64,000 nucleotides of DNA from JAKFWF01 sp031374115 (GCA_031374115.1 JANMNO010000149.1:1-64000); one strand, 5' to 3'. Positions 50,596-59,519 are shown, counted from the first letter of the stretch. Notes: a model not told the origin generated them from the letters alone. Numbers and translations are program-made.

Positions 50596-52112
50596 TAAGA
50601 AGCCGAGGTCTTCATCACGAACGGATTGCCGCCGCCGCCCGTCGACGTGTTCACCCAGACGCTTTTTGTGTGCAGGTATTCGTTGATGGCATCCTGACCG
50701 TTTTCGCGTCCGAGTCCCGAGGACTTGTAGCCGCCAAACGGCATCGTGAAACTGACCGCGCGATAGGTGTTGACCCACACGGTGCCGGCCCGGATCTTCT
50801 TCGCCATCGTCAGTCCCCGGTTGATCGATTGTGTCCAGACCCCTGATCCCAAACCATAAATCACGTCGTTGGCAATTTCGATGGCGTGGGCTTCATCCTT
50901 GAACTTGATCACCGATAACACCGGCCCGAACACTTCCTCCTGGGCAATCCGCATCTTGTTGTCGACGCCCGTGAAAATCGTCGGCTTGACGAAGTACTTG
51001 CCGCCACCTTCTGCGGCCGTTGCCGGTCCGCCGCCCATTACGCAATTAGCGCCTTCGCCCTTGGCAATGTCGATGTATCCCAAAATCTTCTGGTATTGCG
51101 GCGGCGTTGTCACCGGTCCGACCTGGGTGTCGAAGCTCTGCGGATCGCCGAGCTTGGCGGTTTTGGCGACCGTCAACAGCTTCTCGACAAATCTGTCGTG
51201 GATGCTTTCCTGCACCAGTAGACGCGATCCGGCGACGCAGGTTTGCCCGGTTGCCGCGAAAATACCGGAGATCGCACCGTTCACGGCATCATCGATGATG
51301 CAATCGTCGAACACGATGTTGGGAGACTTGCCGCCGAGCTCCAATGAGACCTTCTTGAACGACTGACCCGCCAGCGATGCCACACGGGCGCCGGTCACAG
51401 ACCCACCAGTGAACGCAACCTTGGCAACCTTCGGATGGGTCACTAGCGGCTCACCTGCGGCCGCGCCATAACCCGTCACGACGTTTACGACACCAGCTGG
51501 GACGCCCGCCGGCTCGATCACTAGGCGCATGAATTCTAGCAATGAGGCCGAGGTATATTCTGATGGCTTGATGACTGCTGTGCAGCCGGCCGCAAGCGCT
51601 GGCGCGAGTTTCCAGGCAACCAGCAACAGCGGCGAGTTCCACGGAATGATCATCGCGCAGACGCCAACCGGTTCTTTCAGAATATAGGCAAAATGGTCCG
51701 GCTTATCGACCGGTACGACCGCGCCCTGCACTTTGTCGGCGAGGCCTGCGTAATAATAGTACCACTCGGGCATGTAGCGCAGCTGCGCCTGCATTTCCGA
51801 GATCAGTTTGCCGTTATCGCGAACCTCCACTTGCGCCAGGTAATCGCCGTGCTGCTCGATGAGACCAGCAATCTTGCGCAGCAACCGCCCGCGCCCCGTT
51901 TGCGTCAGCGCCGGCCACGGGCCGGTTTCGAATGCCTTGGCGGCAGCATTACACGCGCGATCGACATCGGTTGCATCGCACTCGGGAACTTCCGCCCAAG
52001 CCTCGCCGGAATACGGATCATAGGTTTGGAAGGTCTTGCCGGAGGCCGAATTGCACCATTTGCCGTCGATGTAGGTCTGGAACGTCTTCAGCTTTGACGG
52101 TGTGTCTTGCAT
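50595..52112 (-). CDS. Aldehyde dehydrogenase
   Basis: A 505-residue NAD(P)-dependent enzyme. The Asn of PWNSPLLL, the Glu in VSLELGGKSPN and the catalytic Cys in GQTCVAGSRLL are all in place, with NAD-binding FTGGSVTGARVA. Sequence context (WYYYYAGLADKVQGAVVPVD) fits the broad ALDH class I/betaine or benzaldehyde type; the substrate cannot be assigned. GGAGACG precedes the ATG. The stop is within the large palindrome. Confidence 0.93.
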   Translation of the reverse strand: MQDTPSKLKTFQTYIDGKWCNSASGKTFQTYDPYSGEAWAEVPECDATDVDRACNAAAKAFETGPWPALTQTGRGRLLRKIAGLIEQHGDYLAQVEVRDNGKLISEMQAQLRYMPEWYYYYAGLADKVQGAVVPVDKPDHFAYILKEPVGVCAMIIPWNSPLLLVAWKLAPALAAGCTAVIKPSEYTSASLLEFMRLVIEPAGVPAGVVNVVTGYGAAAGEPLVTHPKVAKVAFTGGSVTGARVASLAGQSFKKVSLELGGKSPNIVFDDCIIDDAVNGAISGIFAATGQTCVAGSRLLVQESIHDRFVEKLLTVAKTAKLGDPQSFDTQVGPVTTPPQYQKILGYIDIAKGEGANCVMGGGPATAAEGGGKYFVKPTIFTGVDNKMRIAQEEVFGPVLSVIKFKDEAHAIEIANDVIYGLGSGVWTQSINRGLTMAKKIRAGTVWVNTYRAVSFTMPFGGYKSSGLGRENGQDAINEYLHTKSVWVNTSTGGGGNPFVMKTSAS

Positions 52113-52290
52113 GGGCGTCTCCTTGCGGCTTACGGGCGAAAGAATTCGCCGATTTCCTGGCCGAACGAAACGCCATCATTCCCGAGCCGTCAAGCGGTGT
52201 GCTGTGCAGCACAGCGCTGCGCCCCGGTCATCGGCATACAACATTGGTCAGCAATGGCGCTCGCAGTGGCCCTGACTGGAGGATGCGACC

Positions 52291-52434
52291 ATGGACAAAA
52301 TCGTCTCGCATAACGGGTTCGCCTCTCTCATCAAGATGCTGGCCGGCGCTGGCGGCCTCAACATCGTCAGCGCAATAAATTCGAGCCCGTGCCGCCGGGA
52401 GCTCCGCCCTGCAGGCAGCAGGACGCCATGTTGA
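52291..52434 (+). CDS. Possible 47-residue protein
   Basis: A short frame with a good ribosome site (GGAGG, 7 bases before the ATG) reading MDKIVSHNGFASLIKMLAGA, then a Cys/Arg/Pro-rich tail. It overlaps the start of the next gene by 7 bases. The first 30 residues look like an amphipathic helix; the tail looks random. It could be a leader for the downstream membrane protein or a remnant. Confidence 0.35.
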   Translation: MDKIVSHNGFASLIKMLAGAGGLNIVSAINSSPCRRELRPAGSRTPC

Positions 52435-52817
52435 TTATTGATGTTACCGGTTACTTAGCGGCCGGTTTGGTGCTTGCCGCCTCATGCATGCACTCGATGG
52501 GTGCATTGCGCGTGCTGGCTATTTTGAGCAATCTAGCGTTCGTGGTCTATGCCTATGACCGCAGCCTGATGCCGATCCTGATATTGCACGCGATTTTGCT
52601 ACCCGTGAACATCGGGCGCCTGTACCAAGTGGCACACCCGCCATCACTTGCGGTCATGTCGCGCAAGAGACCTGTACGACTGGAAAAGGCTCGTTCTCAA
52701 AACGGCGACATTTTAAGGCGCAAAGATTCACATCTACCAAGCGTCCATCCACTTGGGTCCACGGGAAGTTTTCGACCGGGTCCCCATGGCCCTTGCCGGT
52801 CATCGCGTCACGATTGA
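52428..52817 (+). CDS. Small membrane protein, probably C-terminally damaged
   Basis: A 129-residue frame. The first about 75 residues contain three hydrophobic helices (VTGYLAAGLVLAASCMHSMG, LRVLAILSNLAFVVYAYD, ILILHAILLPVNIGRLYQV), matching the small membrane domain that in other bacteria precedes a cyclic-nucleotide-binding domain (Popeye-like). The remaining residues (SRKRPVRLEKARSQNGDIL) have no such domain and look like an out-of-frame tail, suggesting truncation. The start overlaps the preceding short frame. Confidence 0.5.
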   Translation: MLIIDVTGYLAAGLVLAASCMHSMGALRVLAILSNLAFVVYAYDRSLMPILILHAILLPVNIGRLYQVAHPPSLAVMSRKRPVRLEKARSQNGDILRRKDSHLPSVHPLGSTGSFRPGPHGPCRSSRHD

Positions 52818-52842
52818 CATGCCGATCGTGGGCAATCTGCCG

Positions 52843-54108
52843 TTACTTTCCGGCTGATTTCCACCCTGCCGCTTGCGCTTCGGTTTCCGAGCAAAACCAG
52901 CGCTCGCCCTTCGACGAGCGCACTTTGGCATTTCCGTACTCGCCCTGCCACGGCAGCAGGTAGGTCTTGTTATCTCCGGACACCTGCGCCTTGATCGGGC
53001 AGCCATCGGGCGCAGATTTCGCGGCCGCATCCCAAAGCGTAGTCCGATATTCGGCCGGCCGTTCGGCCTCACCCTTCCAAAGTCCGAGCTTCTTTGCGCG
53101 CGCATCAGCCTCGATGCCGCTCAGGCTCGAGAACAGGCCGCCGGCTGCGAACACGGCGCCAGCACGAACAAGTTCCTCGGCAACATTTTGTGAAGTTCCG
53201 GTATTGACCGTCAGGCACGTACCGAGCGAGCGCCCCGCGTCATCGGTGCCGGATAAATCACAGCGAATGCTCTTCCCTTTCACGATGCGCTCGGCCGCAC
53301 TTCGCGCTGCCTCGCCACAGCCCCATGGCTTCTTGTTTGCGGCCAAACATTTCTGGCTGAGATCGGGCGCCTCGATGCCCGCCAATCGAATCGTCGTCCC
53401 GGAGATACGGATGACGTCGCCTGAAAGTACGGCTGCCCGGCCCTCCACCGGTTTCGACATAAACGGATTGAAATTCGCGAAATTTGGCATACTGACCGAA
53501 GTCTTGCCGACGGTGAAATACACTCCGCCCACCACCGTCATTGCGAGCCCAGCGAGGATTAGAAAGCGAACTTGGCTCGCTCGTGCCCGCAGGACAGCAG
53601 GTGCCGTCCAGCGCAAATGCCCCGTCAGAAATGGCGCTGCAGCGACGATCAGAGCGAGAGTGCCAGCGAGGGCGATCAGAATAACTTCGGCGCGCACGCC
53701 GCCCGCTCGTGAACGGCTAAAGGCTGCATGGAATGCGACGAGGCCGGCCACTCCCATCAAGGGCATCAGCGGACTGCCCGCCAAGCGCTTCAACCAGGGG
53801 TCGAGTCTACGGAGTAGGCTGCGGCTGGCTGGCGCGATCGCCCGTTCCATCGTTCGAGCCATGGCGTTTCTCCCTGCGAAAGCGATTTTGATGATCATCT
53901 GAATGGTGCTGATCAGACCATTCCAAAGCACGATTACTCCGCTGTTGCTGGCACTTACCCCGGCGCGGCCGGCATACTTCAAGCCATCGGCGGCCACTTC
54001 CTTGACGTCGTTCAAACGGGCGCGACGATCCTCGCGCCGTAGTTTGATTGTCGTGCGCACGTGCTTGTGCCACTCGAATCCATCGCTCTTCCGGCCCCGT
54101 CCGAACAT
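52843..54108 (-). CDS. Membrane protein with thermonuclease (SNase) and sunset domains
   Basis: A 421-residue protein started at MFGRGRKSDGFEWHKHVRTT (54108), with GGGA upstream. The N-terminal part is helical (about 1-95), then three hydrophobic segments (about 115-205). The SNase-like domain (about 235-355) has GDVIRISGTTIRLAGIEAP, CGEAARSAAERI and GLWKGEAERPAEY; the catalytic Arg set of staphylococcal nuclease is only partly visible. The C-terminal about 50 residues (CPIKAQVSGDNKTYLLPWQ, ERWFCSETEAQAAGW) are a sunset domain. Likely a membrane-tethered nuclease or a DNA-binding derivative. Confidence 0.8.
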   Translation of the reverse strand: MFGRGRKSDGFEWHKHVRTTIKLRREDRRARLNDVKEVAADGLKYAGRAGVSASNSGVIVLWNGLISTIQMIIKIAFAGRNAMARTMERAIAPASRSLLRRLDPWLKRLAGSPLMPLMGVAGLVAFHAAFSRSRAGGVRAEVILIALAGTLALIVAAAPFLTGHLRWTAPAVLRARASQVRFLILAGLAMTVVGGVYFTVGKTSVSMPNFANFNPFMSKPVEGRAAVLSGDVIRISGTTIRLAGIEAPDLSQKCLAANKKPWGCGEAARSAAERIVKGKSIRCDLSGTDDAGRSLGTCLTVNTGTSQNVAEELVRAGAVFAAGGLFSSLSGIEADARAKKLGLWKGEAERPAEYRTTLWDAAAKSAPDGCPIKAQVSGDNKTYLLPWQGEYGNAKVRSSKGERWFCSETEAQAAGWKSAGK

Positions 54109-54287
54109 GATCCCGCCTACAATGATCGGCGCATCCCACAACGCCTGATTCGCATTCATGACGACCGTGTGAGCGAAATGCGGCGCTGCTGCGGCGAGAT
54201 GGTGGCGGATCTGCTGTTGCGGCCCCAGGCGCGCCTAGGGCATACCAATTGCGATGAGCTAGTCTTGCCGAAGGATATCCCATTCCG

Positions 54288-55562
54288 ATGAGCGCTTACA
54301 ACGGAAGATTCATTGCTACCCCGCAGATACCGGAGGTGTTCCGCCAACTCGATCCCTCACCGCGCTTGCTAATGGGACCGGGCCCAGTCGACCTATATCC
54401 ACGGGTGCTGCGGGCGATGTCCGTTCCGATCCAGGGTCAGTTCGACCCGGAGTTCACTCGCATCATGAACCAGACGATGGCGCTCTATCGCGGTGTCTTC
54501 CGCACCCGCAACGAGCAAACCTTCATGATCGACGGCACCGCGCGCGCCGGCATCGAAGCGTGCCTCGCCTCGTTGGTATCGCCCGGCGACAAGGTTCTCG
54601 TGCCCATTTTCGGCCGCTTTGGACATTTGAAGGTCGAGATCGCGCGCCGTGTCGATGCCGACGTCGTCTCCGAGGAGATCGAATGGGGTACCGTTTTTAC
54701 CCCCGACCGCATCGAACATCTCGTCAAAAAGCATCGACCGAAGATTGTTGCGATCTGCCAGGGCGACACCTCTGCCACTATGTTGCAGCCGTTGGCGGAG
54801 ATCGGCGCCATCTGCCGCCGCTACGACGCGCTCCTTTATGTCGACTGCACTGCGTCGCTCGCAGGCAACCCGTTCGAGACAGACGACTGGCAGATCGATG
54901 CGACATCGGCGGGACTGCAGAAGTGCCTGTCGGGTCCACCAGGCATCTCGCCGATTACGTTCAATGAGCGCGTCGTCGATCTTCTAAAGCACCGCAAACA
55001 TGTCGAGCAGGGGATCAAGGCGCCGGGCGTGGTCGAGGGCAATGGCCCGATCATCCAGTCGAACTATTTCGATCTCGCGATGCTAATGGACTATTGGTCG
55101 CCAAAGCGCCTCAACCATCACACCGAGGCAGCGAGCATGGTTTATGCAGCGCGTGAGTGCGCCGTGGTCGTTCTGGAGGAAGGTCTCGAAGCCGGCATCG
55201 CGCGGCATCGCTTGGCATCGCGCGCCCTCAGGGCTGGGCTGGAGGCGATGGACCTGACCCTGTTCGGCGATGCGGCCAACCGCATGTCCAACGTCACCGG
55301 CGTCATCATCCCGAGCCAGGTTGGCAACAGCGAGAAGGTCCGCGCCGATATGCTGAACGATTTCGGCATCGAGATCGGCACATCGTTTGGACCTTTGCAC
55401 GGTAAGATCTGGCGCATCGGCACCATGGGTTATGTGTGCTCGAAGCCGAATGTCCTTCGCTGTCTAGCTTCTTTCGAGGCCGTCTTACGCCGCAACGGGT
55501 TTGCCGAACCGGCCGGCCGCGCAGTCGATGCCGCCTATGCCGTCTACCAGGCGGCGTCATGA
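54288..55562 (+). CDS. PucG-like aminotransferase (class V; ureidoglycine-glyoxylate type)
   Basis: A 424-residue PLP enzyme of the alanine-glyoxylate aminotransferase family. RLLMGPGPVDLYPRVLRAM starts the domain, GTARAGIEACLASL binds the cofactor phosphate, YVDCTASLAGNPF supplies the PLP Asp, and the Lys is in SAGLQKCLSGPPGISP. The QKCLxGPPG segment is like PucG, which moves the amino group of ureidoglycine to glyoxylate, giving oxalurate and glycine. Four following genes overlap or abut it and encode an oxamate transcarbamylase-like complex that would use oxalurate, which supports this reading. GGATATCCC is only a weak ribosome site. Confidence 0.88.
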   Translation: MSAYNGRFIATPQIPEVFRQLDPSPRLLMGPGPVDLYPRVLRAMSVPIQGQFDPEFTRIMNQTMALYRGVFRTRNEQTFMIDGTARAGIEACLASLVSPGDKVLVPIFGRFGHLKVEIARRVDADVVSEEIEWGTVFTPDRIEHLVKKHRPKIVAICQGDTSATMLQPLAEIGAICRRYDALLYVDCTASLAGNPFETDDWQIDATSAGLQKCLSGPPGISPITFNERVVDLLKHRKHVEQGIKAPGVVEGNGPIIQSNYFDLAMLMDYWSPKRLNHHTEAASMVYAARECAVVVLEEGLEAGIARHRLASRALRAGLEAMDLTLFGDAANRMSNVTGVIIPSQVGNSEKVRADMLNDFGIEIGTSFGPLHGKIWRIGTMGYVCSKPNVLRCLASFEAVLRRNGFAEPAGRAVDAAYAVYQAAS

Positions 55563-55744
55563 GCACCGGAACCGTGAGGCCGAAACCCCTGCTTGCCGGT
55601 TCGCCGGTCGTCATCAACGTCGGGCTTGAGCGGTTTGCGACGGACCTTGCACAAACCGGCACTGCAGTCGTTCAGGTGGAATGGCAACCTCCCGCCCGCG
55701 GCGACGCGAGACTTGCCCGCCTGCTCTCCAAACTCGGTAGTTGA
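55559..55744 (+). CDS. Free-standing FdrA C-terminal domain protein (61 aa)
   Basis: A 61-residue protein overlapping the aminotransferase stop (ATGA). Its core, SPVVINVGLERFATDLAQ then VVQVEWQPPARGDARLARLL, matches the last about 50 residues of E. coli FdrA (AVINIGLRSFALEL, VVHYQWSPVAGGNKKLARLL). The FdrA encoded two genes downstream lacks exactly this tail. So the FdrA chain is split, with the tail encoded first. It should act as a separate subunit or lid of the DUF1116/FdrA complex (inference). Confidence 0.82.
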   Translation: MSTGTVRPKPLLAGSPVVINVGLERFATDLAQTGTAVVQVEWQPPARGDARLARLLSKLGS

Positions 55745-55749
55745 GCTTC

Positions 55750-57003
55750 ATGCAAAAGATCGAAAGCGCCAATGCCGAAGCCGTGGCGCGTATCCTAGGT
55801 GGTGATCCAGTCCTCGTCGATGTGATCCCGGCGGGCGAGGCCATCCCGGAGTTGAAATCGGGACGCAAGATTCTGCACGCCGGACCACCGATCGGATGGG
55901 ATCGCATGTGCGGGCCGATGCGTGGCGCGGTCATGGGCATTGCGGTGTTCGAAGGCTGGGCATCCGGCCTCGACGATGCAGCAGCCAGAGCTGAGCACGG
56001 CGAATTCGAATTCCACCCCAATCACCACTTTGGTGCGGTCGGCCCGATGACCGGGATGACGACGGTCAGCCAACCGCTAATGGTCGTCGAGAACCGGGCG
56101 TTCGGCAATCGCGCCTATTGTGCGCTCAACGAAGGCCTCGGCAAGGTCATGCGGTTCGGTGGCAACGATGCCGAGGTGCTAGCGCGCCTCGGCTGGCTGA
56201 GGGAGGGTCTCGGCCCCGCGCTCGGCCGTGCCCTGCGCGAACTTGGCGGCGTGCCGCTGAAAACGTTGGTGGCGCGGGGCCTGACGATGGGCGACGAAAT
56301 GCACCAGCGCAACATCGCGTGCTCGTCGCTGCTGCTGCGGATCTTGGCACCCGCACTCGCCCGCACATCAACCGGCACCGCCGGCCTCGCCCGCTGCCTC
56401 GACTTCATCGGCCGCAACGACCAGTTCTTCCTCAACGTTGCGATGGCAATGGGTAAGGCGATGACCGATCCGGCGCGCAACATCGAGAACTCGTCGATCG
56501 TGACCGCCATGTGCCGCAACGGCACCGACTTCGGCATCCGCGTTTCCGGCACCGGCGACCAGTGGTTCACGGCCCCCGTCGAGATGCCGGTTGGACTCTA
56601 TTTCGCCGGCTTCTCGGAGGCCGACGCCAACCCCGACATGGGCGACAGCGCCATTGTCGAGACGATCGGGCTCGGCGGCTTTGCGATGGGAGCGGCACCG
56701 GCCGTCGTCGGTTTCATCGGCGCAGGCCAGCCATCGGAAGCCGCACGCTTCACGCGAGCGATGGCCGAGATCACTGCCGGGCCCAACCCCGATTGGACGA
56801 TTCCCGCGATGGACTACGCTGGCGTACCCACCGGCATCGACATCCGGCGTGTGGTCGAAACCGGTTTGGCGCCAACGATCAATACCGGCATCGCTCACAA
56901 GAAGCCCGGTGTCGGACAGGTCGGCGCCGGCAACGTCAAGGCGCCCCTCAAGTGCTTCGATGATGCATTGGTCGCATTTGCTGCAAAGATGGGTATCCGA
57001 TGA
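55750..57003 (+). CDS. DUF1116 protein (YlbE-like, oxamate transcarbamylase subunit)
   Basis: A 417-residue protein starting 5 bases after the small FdrA-tail gene; TTG at 55741 would make an overlapping start. It is a DUF1116 protein: LHAGPPIGWDRMCGPMRGAV, GMTTVSQPLMVVEN, GNDAEVLARLGWLR, MGDEMHQRNIA and MCRNGTDFGIRVSG. In E. coli YlbE works with FdrA and YlbF as oxamate carbamoyltransferase (AllFGH), forming or using carbamoyl phosphate with oxalurate/oxamate. The FdrA start overlaps its stop by 4 bases. Confidence 0.9.
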   Translation: MQKIESANAEAVARILGGDPVLVDVIPAGEAIPELKSGRKILHAGPPIGWDRMCGPMRGAVMGIAVFEGWASGLDDAAARAEHGEFEFHPNHHFGAVGPMTGMTTVSQPLMVVENRAFGNRAYCALNEGLGKVMRFGGNDAEVLARLGWLREGLGPALGRALRELGGVPLKTLVARGLTMGDEMHQRNIACSSLLLRILAPALARTSTGTAGLARCLDFIGRNDQFFLNVAMAMGKAMTDPARNIENSSIVTAMCRNGTDFGIRVSGTGDQWFTAPVEMPVGLYFAGFSEADANPDMGDSAIVETIGLGGFAMGAAPAVVGFIGAGQPSEAARFTRAMAEITAGPNPDWTIPAMDYAGVPTGIDIRRVVETGLAPTINTGIAHKKPGVGQVGAGNVKAPLKCFDDALVAFAAKMGIR

Positions 57004-58481
57004 GCGTCATCCTCAACGAAGTCCGCCATGGCGCCTATCTCGACTCCGTCGTGCTGATGCGGATTGCACGCGCCCTCCAATTGCTCGATGACGTCGAGGT
57101 CGCCGGCCTGATGATCGGCACGCAGGCCAATCAGGAAATCTTGCGTGACGCGAACGTGCTCGCGGCCAACGGCGCTGCCGCCGGTCCTGGCGACATCATC
57201 ATCGCAGTGCGGGCGACGACATCCGACGCTGCGGAAGCGGCAATCGCCCAGGCGCGTCATTTGATCGACAGACCTGCCGAATCGCGCGGCACCTCAAAAG
57301 CATGGGCACCACGCACCGTCCGGGCGGCGGTCGCAGAGAACCCTCTCGCCAACCTCGCGTTGATTTCCGTGCCGGGCGAGTTCGCGATTGCCGAAGCCCG
57401 TAAGGCGCTGAGGCTCGGTCTGCACGCAATGATCTTCAGTGACAACGTTAGCATCGCCGAAGAAGTCGAGCTAAAACACGAGGCCCGCGGGCTGGGTCTA
57501 CTGGTGATGGGACCCGATTGCGGAACGGCGATTATCGGCGGCACACCCATTGCGTTTGCCAACGTCGTGCCGCGCGGCGACATCGGCATGATCGGCGCAT
57601 CGGGCACGGGAATACAGGAAATCGCGTGTCTCATTGCCCGGGCTGGACGCGGCATCAGTCACGCGATCGGCACGGGCGGGCGCGATCTCAAGTCGGAAGT
57701 CGGCGGCATCACCACGCTGATGGCAATCGATATGCTCGATGCCGATGCGGCGACGAAGCACATCGTGATCGTGTCGAAACCGCCCGCTGCCGAAGTTGCG
57801 GCGAAGGTGCTGGAGCGCGTCGGGCTCAGCGGCAAACCATTCACGGTCTGCTTCCTCGGCGACGCCGAGCGACCGATGCCACCGAATGCCAACGCCGCGG
57901 CAAACCTGACAATCGCTGCGCAATTGGCCTGCGTTGGTGGAACCGTTCCGCCTTTGGCTGCGTCAGCGCGGCAGATCGGCAAGGGCTTCGTGCGAGGCTT
58001 GTTCGCTGGCGGGACCCTTGCCGCCGAGGCGCAGATCGTGTTCCGCCTCGCACGCCTCGATGTCATGTCGAACGCGCCCGTGCCGGGGGCCAAGGCGCTG
58101 GCGGACATATCCGGCGCTCACGCAATGCTCGATCTGGGTGCCGACGAATACACCCGTGGACGCCCGCATCCGATGATCGAACCCGCCGTGCGGGACGAAG
58201 CGTTGGCGCAAGCACTTGCCGACAAACAAGTCGCTGTGATCCTGCTCGATTGCGTATTGGGATTCGGCGGGCACATGGATCCAGCCGGAAATCTGGCATC
58301 GCACCTCCGCGGCAGGCCCAAGGACGGCCCGATCGTCATCGCGTCGGTAACCGGCACCGATGGCGATCCGCAAAATAGGACCGCGCAGGTAGCCAAACTT
58401 GAGGCGGTTGGCGTGCACGTTGCGCCGTCGAATGCTCTTGCAGCGGAATTGGCACTTCAGATCGTGCGCCGTGACGATTGA
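57000..58481 (+). CDS. fdrA: FdrA-like protein lacking the C-terminal tail
   Basis: A 493-residue protein of the acyl-CoA synthetase-like FdrA family. It aligns along its length with E. coli FdrA: NLALISVPGEFAIAEARKAL, HAMIFSDNVSIAEEVELK, LLVMGPDCGTAIIGGTPIAF, MIGASGTGIQEIACLIARA, SHAIGTGGRDL and VGRPHPMI-like GRPHPMIEPAVRDE. It ends shortly after the TGTDGDPQNRTAQ segment, where E. coli FdrA continues for about 55 more residues; those are encoded at 55559-55744. ATGA overlap with DUF1116 and overlap with DUF2877. Proposed role: catalytic part of oxamate transcarbamylase. Confidence 0.92.
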   Translation: MSVILNEVRHGAYLDSVVLMRIARALQLLDDVEVAGLMIGTQANQEILRDANVLAANGAAAGPGDIIIAVRATTSDAAEAAIAQARHLIDRPAESRGTSKAWAPRTVRAAVAENPLANLALISVPGEFAIAEARKALRLGLHAMIFSDNVSIAEEVELKHEARGLGLLVMGPDCGTAIIGGTPIAFANVVPRGDIGMIGASGTGIQEIACLIARAGRGISHAIGTGGRDLKSEVGGITTLMAIDMLDADAATKHIVIVSKPPAAEVAAKVLERVGLSGKPFTVCFLGDAERPMPPNANAAANLTIAAQLACVGGTVPPLAASARQIGKGFVRGLFAGGTLAAEAQIVFRLARLDVMSNAPVPGAKALADISGAHAMLDLGADEYTRGRPHPMIEPAVRDEALAQALADKQVAVILLDCVLGFGGHMDPAGNLASHLRGRPKDGPIVIASVTGTDGDPQNRTAQVAKLEAVGVHVAPSNALAAELALQIVRRDD

Positions 58482-59292
58482 GCCGTCCATCGCGTCCATC
58501 GGTGCGCGGGCAGCACGATTGCTCGACCAGCACCCGACGTGGACCGTTGAAGCCGTTTTCGATCGTTCGTTTTACATTCGCGGCGCCGACGAATTCATCT
58601 GCGTTGGCGCCGCGAGCATCGGTGATGGACCATTGAATGCGGTGCTGCGATCCGGATCGAAACTGCCGCACCTCGACGTCGGCCATGCAGTATCCCTCGG
58701 CATCTCGACAGCCGAAGTCTGGCGCGTGCCCGCTTGGTCGACACGGACTTACCTCGTCGCGTTCGAACAAGTTCAACACGTCATCCAGCTGGCGTTGCGC
58801 GAAGCCCCGCTCGACAGCTTCACCCACGCCGTGTTCTCGGCACGGGAGCCGACCACCGCGCTAGCCCGCCGCGCAGTAGCGGGCACCCGAGCACTTCGAA
58901 ACGGCCTCAAATCCGGCAACACGGCAAAACTCGACGAGGCGGTATCGCTTTTCCTCGGTCTCGGACACGGTCTGACGCCCAGTGGCGACGACGCGCTATC
59001 AGGCGCACTCATGATGCTCTTTGCACTTCGAAAGGACGCCCAAGCCATTATCCTCGGCCGCTGCATATCGGCAAACATGGACAACGCCACATCGGCGCTA
59101 TCGTGCGCGTTTTTGCGTGCCGCCTGCGATGACGAGCCGTCGGCTGCGATGCACCAAGCCATCACCGCATTGTTGGTCAATGCGCCCCCGGGCGATGTCA
59201 TCTCCCCGATCCGGGCCATCGGGCAAACGAGCGGCTTCGACATGCTCGCAGGTGTGCTGCTGGTCGCCGGATTCCACAGCCAGATCCTGTGA
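58471..59292 (+). CDS. DUF2877 protein (YlbF-like)
   Basis: A 273-residue protein with GTG start overlapping the fdrA stop by 11 bases. DUF2877 signatures include the glycine-rich GLGHGLTPSGDDALSGALM, NATSALSCAFLRAAC and GFDMLAGVLLVAGFHS. It is the third part of the FdrA/YlbE/YlbF set, shown in E. coli to be needed for oxamate transcarbamylase activity. The operon probably ends here; a carbamate kinase gene, which would use the carbamoyl phosphate, is not adjacent. Confidence 0.9.
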   Translation: MTIEPSIASIGARAARLLDQHPTWTVEAVFDRSFYIRGADEFICVGAASIGDGPLNAVLRSGSKLPHLDVGHAVSLGISTAEVWRVPAWSTRTYLVAFEQVQHVIQLALREAPLDSFTHAVFSAREPTTALARRAVAGTRALRNGLKSGNTAKLDEAVSLFLGLGHGLTPSGDDALSGALMMLFALRKDAQAIILGRCISANMDNATSALSCAFLRAACDDEPSAAMHQAITALLVNAPPGDVISPIRAIGQTSGFDMLAGVLLVAGFHSQIL

Positions 59293-59354
59293 CATTCATG
59301 CCCTTGCCGGGTCCTGGCGAATATGCCAGATTTTTCTCAGTTTTCAACAACTGG

Positions 59355-59365
59355 AAGGAGGTGAT
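59355..59365 (+). promoter_or_regulatory. Near-perfect Shine-Dalgarno sequence
   Basis: AAGGAGGTGAT (59355-59365) is fully complementary to the 3' end of 16S rRNA, with the GGAGG core 7 bases before the ATG at 59369. It is far stronger than any other ribosome site in the window. Confidence 0.85.
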
Positions 59366-59368
59366 CCG

Positions 59369-59452
59369 ATGTCGAGTGAGATGAGGATGATGCCGGTATG
59401 GCTCAAGTTCATCGAGACGGCCAAGGAGCAACCTCTGCGGCTTGCCCGATGA
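59369..59452 (+). CDS. 27-residue micropeptide with strong ribosome site
   Basis: ATG at 59369 follows an ideal Shine-Dalgarno sequence. It reads MSSEMRMMPVWLKFIETAKE then QPLRLAR, an amphipathic helix with a Met-rich start and a basic end. The stop overlaps another short ATG frame, and a 12-codon frame starts at 59461. A terminator hairpin follows at 59520. So the unit looks like a self-contained short gene or a leader. No function can be given. Confidence 0.55.
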   Translation: MSSEMRMMPVWLKFIETAKEQPLRLAR

Positions 59453-59519
59453 ATTGCAGATGAGCCAGGCGCAGCACGAAAGCGCTGCCGGCCGCTGATC
59501 TCACGTCAAACTGTTATGG

